A DNA stretch of 27,139 nucleotides from assembly GCA_001801405.1 (NCBI GenBank), contig MGXQ01000047.1:1-27139 (forward strand), in the 5' to 3' direction. The notes below the pieces were generated by a model, which saw only the letters and a program-made list of their open reading frames with translations, was not told the origin of the DNA and did not search any database. Of the stretch, positions 15,715 through 23,143 are shown piece after piece (within the stretch, counting starts at the first letter, position 1; each line of letters begins with the position of its first letter). The translations under genes were made by a program, and so were the position numbers. The stretch comes from Gammaproteobacteria bacterium RIFCSPHIGHO2_02_FULL_42_13. GTDB lineage: Bacteria > Pseudomonadota > Gammaproteobacteria > UBA12402.

Positions 15715-18700
15715 ATGACACAAATAAACAATCATATCATCATCCCAGACCAACCACAACGCGACCGCGCTTTATGTCTCGAGCAATCCTTCATTGTGCA
15801 AGCGCCCGCGGGCTCAGGCAAAACCGAATTACTCACTCAACGATTTTTACATTTACTCAATCATGTACAAAAACCTGAAACCATTGTTGCCATTACGTTT
15901 ACAAATAAGGCGGCGGCTGAAATGCGCGTGCGCATTTTAAATGCGCTCGTGCAACATAATACAACCAACAAAAAAACACAACAACTCGCCAAACTTGCCT
16001 ATGACCATAATGTGAAAATGAATTGGCAATTGCTCAAAAATCCAAATCGATTAAATATTTATACGTTCGATGCATTTTGCGCAAAACTCGTCAGACATAT
16101 GCCCTTACTCTCACAGATTGGTCTATCGACAAAAATTAGCGATGATACAAACACCCTCTATCAACAAGCCGCGGAAAACACGTTAAAAAAACAATCCGAT
16201 GACACCCAACATTTATTAAGCCATTTAGACAACCGCTTTTCACAAGCCGTCCAACTGCTCATGCAGATGCTGGCCAAACGCGACCAATGGTTGCCACATA
16301 TCATCCAAGCACGCAATCAAACATCGCTCAAAAAAATATTGGAAGCCGGCTTAATCGCCATCAATCAAGAGGCTCTCGAAAAATGCTATCAAACGTTTCC
16401 TCAACACTTATGCAATGACATCAAAACGCTGTCAACATTTGCTTCGACGCATAGCGAACTGCTCGCCCTTGAGGATGAAAACTCATCTGAACTATCGCAC
16501 TGGCTATCATTAAGCAACTTTTTATTAACCAACAACAGCGAATGGCGCAAAAAAATTGACAAATCTATTGGATTTCCGGCCGAGCACAAAGACATGAAAG
16601 CCGCCATGAAAACACTGCTGCAAACGCTATCAAATCACGAATCATTCAAAGCAGCGTTGATCGACATACGACATCTTCCACCGACACACTACACGCCTCT
16701 GCAATGGCAAACATTGACAGCACTTTTAAACTTATTGCCCGTTGCCGTTGCTGAACTTAAATTAATATTCCACGAAACGGGGCAAACGGATTATGCCGAA
16801 GCCGCATTAGCCGCGCTCACCGCATTAGGTGACGCAGAACATCCGACTGATCTTGCGCTTATTTTAGATTATGAAATACAACATTTATTGGTTGACGAAT
16901 TTCAAGACACGTCGATCACACAATTTCAATTGCTCGAAAAATTAACGCGCGAATGGGATCCCAATAATAACAAAACATTATTTATTGTCGGCGATCCCAT
17001 GCAATCCATTTATCGGTTTCGAGAAGCCAAAGTGGATTTATTTTTACAGGCGCAACAAGAAGGCATTGGAAATTTACCGCTTGAATCACTTCAATTATCG
17101 ATGAATTTTCGTTCGACCCGCGCACTGGTCAATTGGATTAATCAGACATTTACCAACATTTTTCCAACAACAGAAGACATGCGCCTGGGCGCTATTACGT
17201 TTTCACCATCGACCGCCATGGATGCAGAACCCATTACATCCCAGATTCACATTCATCCATTCATTGACGGCATGAAGACAAGCGAAGCAGACAGCATCGT
17301 TAAAATCATTCAACAAAATCCCGATCACACCATAGCCATACTGGTTCGTGCACGCACGCATCTCACTAAAATAATATGCGCATTAAAAAATAATAATTTA
17401 AAATATCAAGCGATCGAAATCGATGCATTAAGCACAAAACCGATTATACAAGATTTATTTTCCTTAACCTGTGCGTTATTATATTTAAGCGATCGCATCG
17501 CCTGGTTATCATTATTACGCTCACCTTGGTGTGGCCTAACGCTACCAGATCTACATGTCATCGCCAACACGCACGCTAAATCCACCATTTGGCAATGCAT
17601 GCATGATGCAGAGGTGATCAAAAATTTAAGCCCAGATGGACATAAACGCATTCTATTTATTCGCGAAAAACTTGAAAAACAATTGGCGGAACGTTTTAGA
17701 TATACTTTGCGCGACTGGATTCATCAAACCTGGATTGACTTAAATGGTGCTATAGCCATTGAACATGCCAGTGACCTAACAGATGCCAACACTTATTTTG
17801 AATTACTTGAAAGATTATCCAACGGTGGCGATATTTTAAAAACCTCGCAATTAAAAGAACATATCGACAGACTTTTTTCCGCGCCTGATTCAGAAGCAAC
17901 TGCAAAAATACAAGTCATGACGATTCACAAAGCAAAAGGTCTCGAATTTGACACCGTGATTATTCCCGGATTAGAACACACCAAACCCGCGCCAGAAACA
18001 CAATTATTACGCTGGTCTCAAAGAACGAAAAATAATTTAGTCTTTGCCCCTATAAAATCAAGCGATTCACAGACAGATAATATTTACCAATATTTACATC
18101 GAGAAGAACTGCTCAAAAATAATTTGGAAGATGCGCGGCTCTTTTATGTTGCCGCCACACGTGCAAAAAAAGAATTGCATCTCTTAGGTACCGCGCAATA
18201 TGACGGGGAAAAACAACAATTCCAAAAACCCACGCAAAATAGCTTTCTAAATATGATTTGGTCTATTGCCAAACCCGAGTTTCAAAAAGCATTGGATGCA
18301 CAGCCAACCGCGCAACAATGCGAACCCCTAGTAAAAACAAAAACGGTGATAAAACGTTTAGAATCCAAACATTTCGACGATACATTTGAATTAACCGCGC
18401 CGCAAAACATACCGCAAACCAATATATCTTTAGATGCTTGGCAATCACCCCATGAAGCACCTATCGGCACGGTCATTCATCAAATTTTACATCAAATCAG
18501 TCTTGATGGCCTTGAACAATGGCAACAAAAGACATTAACCGCATTGCACCCCGCCTGGAAAAATCTACTCTTGCGTCTAGGCATATCCGCCGCGCGCATG
18601 GATGATGCGCTGTCACAAATCCAAACGGCCATTCAAAATACACTCGCGGACAAACGAGGCCGGTGGATATTAAAACCACACAAAGCGGCACAATCAGAGT

Positions 18701-19020
18701 TTGCACTGTCATCCAGCCATCAACAAAAACTCAAACGCATTATTATTGATCGAACATTTCTCGATGAAAATAATCATCGCTGGATTATCGATTATAAAAC
18801 CGCTCAATGCATAACCAAAAACCTTGATGATTGGCTGGCAGAAGAAAAACAAAAATATAAAAGTCAACTCATCCATTACGCTAATATTTTAAATAAATTA
18901 CATGCGGAACCCATCTGTTTTGGGTTATACTTTCCTCTCATCCCCGCTTGGGTCGAATGGGCATCCACAAACAACACGCAAGGGATCACCGATGAACATA
19001 CCATCAACGAAACTCACTAA
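15715..19020 (+). CDS. AddA/RecB-like helicase-nuclease
   Basis: A 1101-residue superfamily 1A helicase with a C-terminal nuclease, expected to resect double-strand breaks. Motif I is APAGSGKT (30-37), Ia is ITFTNKAAAEM, II is VDEFQD (from 393), III is GDPMQSIYRF, IV is LSMNFRST, V is QVMTIHKAKGLEF (from 733) and VI is YVAATRAKKEL. The nuclease motif has Asp1012, Asp1026 and Lys1028 (DYKT), with a QLIHY helix after it, so it looks catalytically intact. The length fits AddA-like proteins. No addB or recC/recD partner is visible in the window. No clear ribosome site precedes the ATG, which lies in a degenerate repeat. The 3' end overlaps the next gene. Confidence 0.88.
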   Translation: MTQINNHIIIPDQPQRDRALCLEQSFIVQAPAGSGKTELLTQRFLHLLNHVQKPETIVAITFTNKAAAEMRVRILNALVQHNTTNKKTQQLAKLAYDHNVKMNWQLLKNPNRLNIYTFDAFCAKLVRHMPLLSQIGLSTKISDDTNTLYQQAAENTLKKQSDDTQHLLSHLDNRFSQAVQLLMQMLAKRDQWLPHIIQARNQTSLKKILEAGLIAINQEALEKCYQTFPQHLCNDIKTLSTFASTHSELLALEDENSSELSHWLSLSNFLLTNNSEWRKKIDKSIGFPAEHKDMKAAMKTLLQTLSNHESFKAALIDIRHLPPTHYTPLQWQTLTALLNLLPVAVAELKLIFHETGQTDYAEAALAALTALGDAEHPTDLALILDYEIQHLLVDEFQDTSITQFQLLEKLTREWDPNNNKTLFIVGDPMQSIYRFREAKVDLFLQAQQEGIGNLPLESLQLSMNFRSTRALVNWINQTFTNIFPTTEDMRLGAITFSPSTAMDAEPITSQIHIHPFIDGMKTSEADSIVKIIQQNPDHTIAILVRARTHLTKIICALKNNNLKYQAIEIDALSTKPIIQDLFSLTCALLYLSDRIAWLSLLRSPWCGLTLPDLHVIANTHAKSTIWQCMHDAEVIKNLSPDGHKRILFIREKLEKQLAERFRYTLRDWIHQTWIDLNGAIAIEHASDLTDANTYFELLERLSNGGDILKTSQLKEHIDRLFSAPDSEATAKIQVMTIHKAKGLEFDTVIIPGLEHTKPAPETQLLRWSQRTKNNLVFAPIKSSDSQTDNIYQYLHREELLKNNLEDARLFYVAATRAKKELHLLGTAQYDGEKQQFQKPTQNSFLNMIWSIAKPEFQKALDAQPTAQQCEPLVKTKTVIKRLESKHFDDTFELTAPQNIPQTNISLDAWQSPHEAPIGTVIHQILHQISLDGLEQWQQKTLTALHPAWKNLLLRLGISAARMDDALSQIQTAIQNTLADKRGRWILKPHKAAQSEFALSSSHQQKLKRIIIDRTFLDENNHRWIIDYKTAQCITKNLDDWLAEEKQKYKSQLIHYANILNKLHAEPICFGLYFPLIPAWVEWASTNNTQGITDEHTINETH

Positions 19021-20254
19021 AACTGCTGTTTTTACCGTTTTAATTGGATCTTTGTTTTATGCCTATGAATTTTTTCTGCAGGTCTCGCCTGGCGTGATGA
19101 CGGATGCGCTCATGCACGCCTTCAACGTCAACGCAACCATCTTAGGTACGATATCGGGATTTTTTTATTATTCATATACGATTATGCAGATGCCTGGCGG
19201 CTTCTTACTCGACCGTTATGGCGCGAGAATCGTATTAACAATTGTCATCGCCATTTGCACTCTTGGCACACTTCTGTTTTCATTATCGACGAATGCATTC
19301 ACCGCATCCATCGCACGATTAATCATTGGCGCCGGCTCTGGCTTTGCGTTTGTCGGCGCGCTGTATCTCATTATTCGCTGGATTCCTATTCGATATCTCG
19401 CTCTCTTTATTGGTTTGGCTCAACTATTAGCTTCCATCGGCGCAATAGGTGGAGAGGCGCCGCTTGAAATCATGATTGAACATGGCGGATGGCAACATGC
19501 CATGTTTGTTTTATTTGTAACCGGCGTTGTGTTAACCATTTTGGTAGCACTCTTTGTCCGAGACCGCCCCAAACATTATGAAGAGCGAGCGGAACACCGA
19601 CCAAAAATCGCAACGACGTTACGCGCAGTTTTAGGCAGCGCGCAAACCTGGTATATCGCCGTTTACTCTTTTGCCATTTGGGCCCCCATGACCGCATTTG
19701 CAGCACTTTGGGGCATTCCTTTTTTAACACAAGCCGACCATTTAACGCCTATCGCTGCAGCGGATGCCATGATATTTATTTGGTTAGGCGTTGCTATTGG
19801 CAGCCCTTTCATTGGATGGATCTCTGATTATTTTGAACGACGCTGTTGGCCACTGATCGTTTCCGCCATCATCGGATTATTATCCATAATGATCGTGATC
19901 TATAAACCGAATTTAAACTATGACCTCCTGCTTCTTTTGCTCTTTATACTCGGATTATCCGCCTCTGGCCAATCGCTGGTATTTGCGGTGATCAAAGATA
20001 ATAATTATGTCTATCATTCCGGCGCAGCCAATGGCTTTAACAATATGGTGATTGTCTCGACCGGCGCAATTTTTCAGCCCCTCATCGGAAAAATATTAGA
20101 CCTCACCTGGAGCGGCTCCCTACATAACGGCATTCGATTATATAGTTTACATAGCTATCAGCTTGCATTGATGCTAGTACCTCTTTCGTTATTTGTTGCG
20201 ATTCTGATGAGTGCGTTTTTTATTCGCGAGACAAATTGCATGCCAAAGCAGTGA
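18992..20254 (+). CDS. MFS transporter, Pht/Fpt-like
   Basis: A 420-residue major facilitator with 12 predicted membrane helices. The segment YEFFLQVSPGVM near the start and the motif GGFLLDRYGAR after helix 2 are the clearest marks. The FFLQVSPGVM start resembles the Pht (Legionella) and Fpt (Francisella) carriers of intracellular bacteria, which import amino acids or nucleosides; the substrate here cannot be told. I choose the ATG at 18992, with AGGGA before it, over 18902 because the extra residues are hydrophilic and overlap the helicase frame. The gene overlaps the helicase end by 29 bases, so translation is probably coupled. Confidence 0.82.
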   Translation: MNIPSTKLTKTAVFTVLIGSLFYAYEFFLQVSPGVMTDALMHAFNVNATILGTISGFFYYSYTIMQMPGGFLLDRYGARIVLTIVIAICTLGTLLFSLSTNAFTASIARLIIGAGSGFAFVGALYLIIRWIPIRYLALFIGLAQLLASIGAIGGEAPLEIMIEHGGWQHAMFVLFVTGVVLTILVALFVRDRPKHYEERAEHRPKIATTLRAVLGSAQTWYIAVYSFAIWAPMTAFAALWGIPFLTQADHLTPIAAADAMIFIWLGVAIGSPFIGWISDYFERRCWPLIVSAIIGLLSIMIVIYKPNLNYDLLLLLLFILGLSASGQSLVFAVIKDNNYVYHSGAANGFNNMVIVSTGAIFQPLIGKILDLTWSGSLHNGIRLYSLHSYQLALMLVPLSLFVAILMSAFFIRETNCMPKQ

Positions 20255-20262
20255 TATGACTT

Positions 20263-21243
20263 ATGAGCCCAATCATTGCATTTATCATACTTATTCTCGG
20301 CTTTGTGCTCCTAGCGGCCGGCGCAAATTTTTTAATTGATTCGGGCGCGAGCCTTGCAAAAAAACTAGGGGTATCTGCTTTACTCATTGGACTCACCATT
20401 ATTGCGATCGGCACCTCGTTGCCCGAATTGATGATCTCTTTTTCCACTCTTTTTTCGGGTCAACCGAAATTAGCCATCGGCAATGCTATTGGCTCCAATA
20501 TTACCAATATCGGTTTAATCTTAGGCGTTACCTCTCTCTATCGCCCTTTACAAATTCATTCGCACATTCTCAAAAAAGAATTTCCATTGCTATTTGTCGT
20601 CATGCTATTAGTTGGCCTCATGTTATTAAAACATCGGCTCGATCCCACGGATGGCTTATTGCTACTCTTGGGCGCCGTCGCTGTCATCGCCTGGTTTGTC
20701 TGGACCGGCTTAAAAGCCAAAAAAGAAAAACTCGCTGTAGAATATCAACAAGAACTCAAAGAACGCGATATCACGACAAAACCGTCTTATCAGAAAGACA
20801 TTACTTATCTCATCCTCGGGATTATTTTATTAGCTGTAAGTGCAGAGATGGTTGTCCGCAGCACAACGCATATTGCAAATTATTTTCATATCAGCCAGCT
20901 CATCATTGGACTCACGATCATCGCACTCGGGACGAGCCTCCCTGAACTGGCGACATCATTGATCGGCGCAAAAAAACAAGAAGATGATCTGGTCGTGGGA
21001 AATATTATTGGCTCGAATATTTTTAATTTATTAGCCGTGCTCGCCGTGCCCGTTTTATTTCATTCGGTAATATTAAATAAATACGTCTTTTACAGGGATT
21101 TTCTCACCATGTTTGGCATCAGCATTATATCTTATCTCTTTGCGTTTATCAGCATTCGAAAACAAAAGAAGTTAACGCGTCCCATGGGCGCGAGCTTAAT
21201 CATCATCTACGCGACCTATGTTGCGCTTCTCTATATTCGCTAG
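20263..21243 (+). CDS. Calcium/sodium antiporter, CaxA/YrbG type
   Basis: A 326-residue inner-membrane antiporter with the inverted duplication of the CaCA superfamily. The first alpha repeat reads GTSLPELMIS then GNAIGSNITNIGLILG, and the second GTSLPELATS then GNIIGSNIFNLLAV; the Glu residues in both PEL motifs are the expected cation ligands. About ten membrane helices are separated in the middle by a basic loop (LKAKKEKLAVEYQQELKERD). It exports calcium or sodium against a counter-ion; direction and ion are not decided by sequence. It starts 8 bases after the MFS gene. Its TAG stop overlaps the stop of the convergent small gene in a CTAG. Confidence 0.9.
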   Translation: MSPIIAFIILILGFVLLAAGANFLIDSGASLAKKLGVSALLIGLTIIAIGTSLPELMISFSTLFSGQPKLAIGNAIGSNITNIGLILGVTSLYRPLQIHSHILKKEFPLLFVVMLLVGLMLLKHRLDPTDGLLLLLGAVAVIAWFVWTGLKAKKEKLAVEYQQELKERDITTKPSYQKDITYLILGIILLAVSAEMVVRSTTHIANYFHISQLIIGLTIIALGTSLPELATSLIGAKKQEDDLVVGNIIGSNIFNLLAVLAVPVLFHSVILNKYVFYRDFLTMFGISIISYLFAFISIRKQKKLTRPMGASLIIIYATYVALLYIR

Positions 21244-21431
21244 TATTTCAGCAACACCACCAAGAGCGCAATAAATCCGATCAAGATCAATGCCAATACG
21301 CCGAAGGTAAAAATGCTACGACTTAAATTTTTGCGTGAAAACGAATCGGGACTTGCTTTAACGCCACGATATAAAAACCAAATTAAAAAAACGGCAATCA
21401 GCGCCCATAAGATTTGCGCCCATGTGCTCAT
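21240..21431 (-). CDS. Small two-helix membrane protein, unknown
   Basis: A 63-residue protein with two hydrophobic helices (about 5-22 and 40-62) joined by a polar, positively charged loop (RGVKASPDSFSRKNLSRS). A GGAAG ribosome site precedes the ATG, and a plausible promoter lies upstream. I do not recognise a named family. The compact two-helix layout, good start signals and lack of a competing gene support a real coding region. It converges on the antiporter with overlapping stop codons, leaving no room for a separate terminator. Confidence 0.65.
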   Translation of the reverse strand: MSTWAQILWALIAVFLIWFLYRGVKASPDSFSRKNLSRSIFTFGVLALILIGFIALLVVLLKY

Positions 21432-21460
21432 AAAAATACTTCCAAAAATAATAAAAACAC

Positions 21461-21468
21461 AGTATAGT
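21461..21468. promoter_or_regulatory. Bidirectional overlapping -10 elements
   Basis: The 8-base stretch AGTATAGT offers TATAGT (21463-21468) on the plus strand and TATACT (21466-21461) on the minus strand, serving the toxin-antitoxin pair and the small membrane gene respectively. On the minus strand TTGAAT lies 18 bases upstream of the -10; the plus -35 is weak. The plus start would fall at or within 1-2 bases of the mntA-like ATG at 21476, so that message may be leaderless. Only one polymerase could use the site at a time. Confidence 0.45.
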
Positions 21469-21475
21469 CTAATAT

Positions 21476-21772
21476 ATGAACAACATTCAAGCGCTCATTC
21501 AAAAAATTGTTGCCACGATCACAAAAACGTCATCTGTTCAAAAAATTATACTTTTTGGTTCAAGAGCCAGAGGTGATGCAGAAGAGCGATCAGATCTGGA
21601 TATTGCTATTATGGCGCCCGAGATTTCAGATAGAGAATGGCTTGAAATATGCGACCGGATTGAAAAAACCGATACACTTTTAACCATTGACCTTGTACGC
21701 TATGATACTGCAGGAAATAAATTTCAGGAAAAAATTAAGCAAGAAGGAATTGTGATTTATGAGCGACACTAA
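21476..21772 (+). CDS. MntA-like minimal nucleotidyltransferase antitoxin
   Basis: A 98-residue nucleotidyltransferase with the GSx10DxD motif: Gly28-Ser29, then Asp40 and Asp42 in RSDLDIAI. Proteins of this type (MntA, also HI0073-like) pair with a HEPN partner and in studied cases transfer AMP to a Tyr in its active site, silencing it. The gene is immediately followed by the HEPN gene with a 14-base overlap, the usual layout of this toxin-antitoxin type. No Shine-Dalgarno site is seen. A promoter -10 lies 7 bases before the ATG, suggesting a leaderless transcript. Confidence 0.85.
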   Translation: MNNIQALIQKIVATITKTSSVQKIILFGSRARGDAEERSDLDIAIMAPEISDREWLEICDRIEKTDTLLTIDLVRYDTAGNKFQEKIKQEGIVIYERH

Positions 21773-22166
21773 AATAACGCAGTCACTGACCAACTTAGCA
21801 AATGCACTCTCTCGCTTACGAGAGGCTTTGCAAGAACCCAATCACAGTACTCTCGTCATTGATGGCACCATTCAACGATTTGAATTTGTCCTTGAGCTGT
21901 ATTGGAAAACATTAAAACGATTATTGGCGAACGAAGGCATTGAGACAAACACACCAAAAGAGACTTTGAAAAAAGCTTATGCAGCAAAATGGATTGATAA
22001 TGAACCCGCGTGGTTACAGATGCTCAATGATCGCAATGCTACTTCGCATATATACGATGAAGAGACAGCTCGACGTATTTACAAAAACATTCAGATTCAT
22101 TTTTCTGAATTAGAAAAAACATTTGAAAAGATTAAAGAACGATTTCAGCCCGATAGATTGAGGTGA
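21759..22166 (+). CDS. HepT-like HEPN toxin (HI0074 family)
   Basis: A 135-residue all-helical HEPN protein. The motif Arg92-x4-His97-x-Tyr99 (RNATSHIYDE) is the Rx4-6HxY signature of HepT-type RNases; Tyr99 is the residue that the partner nucleotidyltransferase would modify. The family also covers proteins once described as nucleotidyltransferase substrate-binding. The expected role is a ribonuclease toxin held in check by the preceding gene, in plasmid or chromosome maintenance or phage defence. A GAG-containing site inside the upstream gene supports coupled translation. The full motif is intact, so there is no sign of decay. Confidence 0.85.
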   Translation: MSDTKITQSLTNLANALSRLREALQEPNHSTLVIDGTIQRFEFVLELYWKTLKRLLANEGIETNTPKETLKKAYAAKWIDNEPAWLQMLNDRNATSHIYDEETARRIYKNIQIHFSELEKTFEKIKERFQPDRLR

Positions 22167-22173
22167 ATGAAAT

Positions 22174-22231
22174 GAAGCCCAACGTTTAGCATATTGTTGG
22201 GCTTCGCTTCGCTCAGCACCAACCTACATTA
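22174..22231 (-). repeat. Intergenic hairpin repeat, full copy
   Basis: GAAGCCCAAC (22174-22183) and GTTGGGCTTC (22196-22205) form a perfect 10-bp inverted repeat around a 12-base loop; CGCTTCGCTCAGCACC and then AACCTACATTA follow. The last 21 bases are identical to 16-36. It lies between the HEPN gene and the tRNA gene and could end transcription from either side, though there is no T-run. Confidence 0.75.
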
Positions 22232-22244
22232 ATAGCGAATCATT

Positions 22245-22329
22245 TGGTGCCGAAGGCCGGACTCGAACCGGCACGACTTGCGTCACTACCCCCTCAAGAT
22301 AGCGTGTCTACCAATTTCACCACTTCGGC
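22245..22329 (-). tRNA. leuU: tRNA-Leu (GAG)
   Basis: On the minus strand the gene runs from GCCGAAG (22329) to an encoded CCA (22245), 85 bases. The acceptor arms GCCGAAG and CTTCGGC pair fully, with A as discriminator. The anticodon stem CTATC/GGTAG (one U-G pair) encloses the loop TTGAGGG, giving anticodon GAG. A long variable arm, as expected for leucine, precedes the GTTCGAGTC-type T arm. E. coli leuU (GAG) also follows secG, so the order secG then tRNA-Leu is conserved here, with a repeat cluster inserted between them. Confidence 0.95.
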
Positions 22330-22330
22330 A

Positions 22331-22592
22331 TAATCCTTTTTTACGTCCCGGAATCAAGCGCAGCTCGGAATCCAGAGAATCAACGTGCGGAACTAAAGCG
22401 TTCCCTGGATCCCGGATATTTCGCTTCGCGAAATTCCGGGACGACGACTCTCTTTTCCTTGTCATTCCGGAATTGCTGCGCGAGAAGCTACGTCATTCCG
22501 GAATTCCGCCGCAGGCGGAATATCCGGAATCCAGAAATATATTCCCTGGATCCCGGATAATGCTTCGCATTTTCCGGGATGACAGCGGAGAG
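22331..22592. repeat. Cluster of CCCGGA/TCCGGG palindromic repeats
   Basis: Several related palindromes are stacked without a gene. At 22401-22445 TTCCCTGGATCCCGGA leads into a stem closed by TCCGGG (13 bp with one bulge, loop TTC). At 22542-22583 a second copy has the same start and a different inner arm (ATGC/GCAT). At 22498-22527 a third has the arms ATTCCGCC and GGCGGAAT. GTCATTCCGGAAT occurs twice (22461, 22492). The outer ends are conserved while the inner arms differ but stay self-complementary, which is typical of mobile palindromic repeats. Confidence 0.8.
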
Positions 22593-22594
22593 AT

Positions 22595-22702
22595 ATGCGA
22601 ACAAGTCGGTCTCAGCGGAGAGGACGCTTCGCTTACTTCTGAGCTGAGATCGATTATTTATCTTTGCTCATGCGAACAAGTCGGTCTCAGCTCAGAGGAC
22701 GC
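22595..22702 (+). repeat. Two direct copies of a 33-bp repeat
   Basis: Positions 22595-22627 and 22670-22702 match at 31 of 33 bases, starting ATGCGAACAAGTCGGTCTCAG. Each is followed by a piece of the CTGAGCTGAG family. The rest of the gap to secG (22703-22772) holds nothing I recognise. Together with the preceding cluster this makes about 440 bp without a gene between secG and the tRNA. Confidence 0.75.
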
Positions 22703-22788
22703 AAAACGTCCCTCTGATTCTAAACAATTCATCGTTTTTCTAACGCATACCATTCTAATGATGAATACCAGCTTACCTCTGAGCTGAG
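22686..22788. repeat. Inverted repeat with CTCTGAGCTGAG ends, reaching into secG
   Basis: CTCAGCTCAGAGG (22686-22698) and CCTCTGAGCTGAG (22776-22788) are perfect 13-base inverted repeats 77 bases apart. The second arm encodes the last residues of SecG (Ser-Ala-Gln-Arg). A direct relative, TTCTGAGCTGAG, lies at 22637-22648, and the same ends flank the uvrA stop at 25436-25490, with unrelated interiors. Confidence 0.65.
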
Positions 22789-23087
22789 GATTTATTTATG
22801 TCCTGCGATACTTTTTCAACGTTACTCAAAAAATCTTGGCTCTGATTGGTCTGGTGTTGGTGCGCCGCAAGATATGTTAATGTAATACTCGTCGCAAAAA
22901 ATAAAGCCGCTAAAAAAATAGTAACCCTAAACAAAAACCCACCCGATCCACGACTACCAAACACCGTTTGCGATGCGCCACTACCAAACGCCGCGCCCAT
23001 GTCCGCACCCTTGCCGCGCTGAATTAACACTAAACCAATCAACGCAATCGCAATGACAATATGAAAAATCAAAATAATTTGTTGCAT
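22773..23087 (-). CDS. secG: Preprotein translocase subunit SecG
   Basis: A 104-residue inner-membrane protein that assists SecYE/SecA protein export. The first helix (IILIFHIVIAIALIGLVLIQ) is followed by RGKGADMGAAFGSGASQTVFGSRGSG, the family signature loop, and a second helix (FLFRVTIFLAALFFATSITLTYLA). The C-terminal tail after residue 75 is polar and variable. Its last codons (SSAQR) are read from a repeat element, so the natural end may once have been different. An AAGAG site and a TATAAT box lie upstream. The usual upstream neighbour tpiA is not here; an unrelated two-gene operon takes its place. Confidence 0.95.
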   Translation of the reverse strand: MQQIILIFHIVIAIALIGLVLIQRGKGADMGAAFGSGASQTVFGSRGSGGFLFRVTIFLAALFFATSITLTYLAAHQHQTNQSQDFLSNVEKVSQDINKSSAQR

Positions 23088-23109
23088 GTGTTTCTCTTAA
23101 AAATTAAAA

Positions 23110-23115
23110 ATTATA
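23110..23115 (-). promoter_or_regulatory. Probable -10 box of secG
   Basis: A perfect TATAAT on the minus strand, about 23 bases before the secG ATG, implying a leader of roughly 16 bases. The -35 region is poor. It falls just after the hairpin that ends the upstream gene, so secG may be started independently of that operon. Confidence 0.4.
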
Positions 23116-23116
23116 G

Positions 23117-23143
23117 CCGGTTATCCCTCTATTAAGGAACCGG
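23117..23143 (-). terminator. Hairpin at the end of the Ala/Pro-rich gene
   Basis: CCGGTT and AACCGG (23143-23138 and 23122-23117) pair around the tandem stop codons TAA TAG of the upstream gene. The stretch after it on the minus strand is very T-rich (ATTTTTAATTTTT). The stem is only 6 bp with a 15-base loop, so termination would be partial. Confidence 0.4.

Noticed and set aside
15521..15721. 66-codon minus-strand open frame upstream of the helicase gene
   Set aside because: It lies almost entirely in the palindromic repeat, has no ribosome site, and its product (MSFRNPENCY...) is of the kind produced by spurious calls in such repeats.
22278..22787. 169-codon plus-strand open frame across the tRNA and repeat cluster
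   Set aside because: It overlaps tRNA-Leu and the palindromes, overlaps the end of secG, and its product is internally repetitive because the DNA repeats are.
22331..22790. CRISPR array
   Set aside because: Repeats are palindromic, unequal in length and lack regular unique spacers; no cas genes are present.
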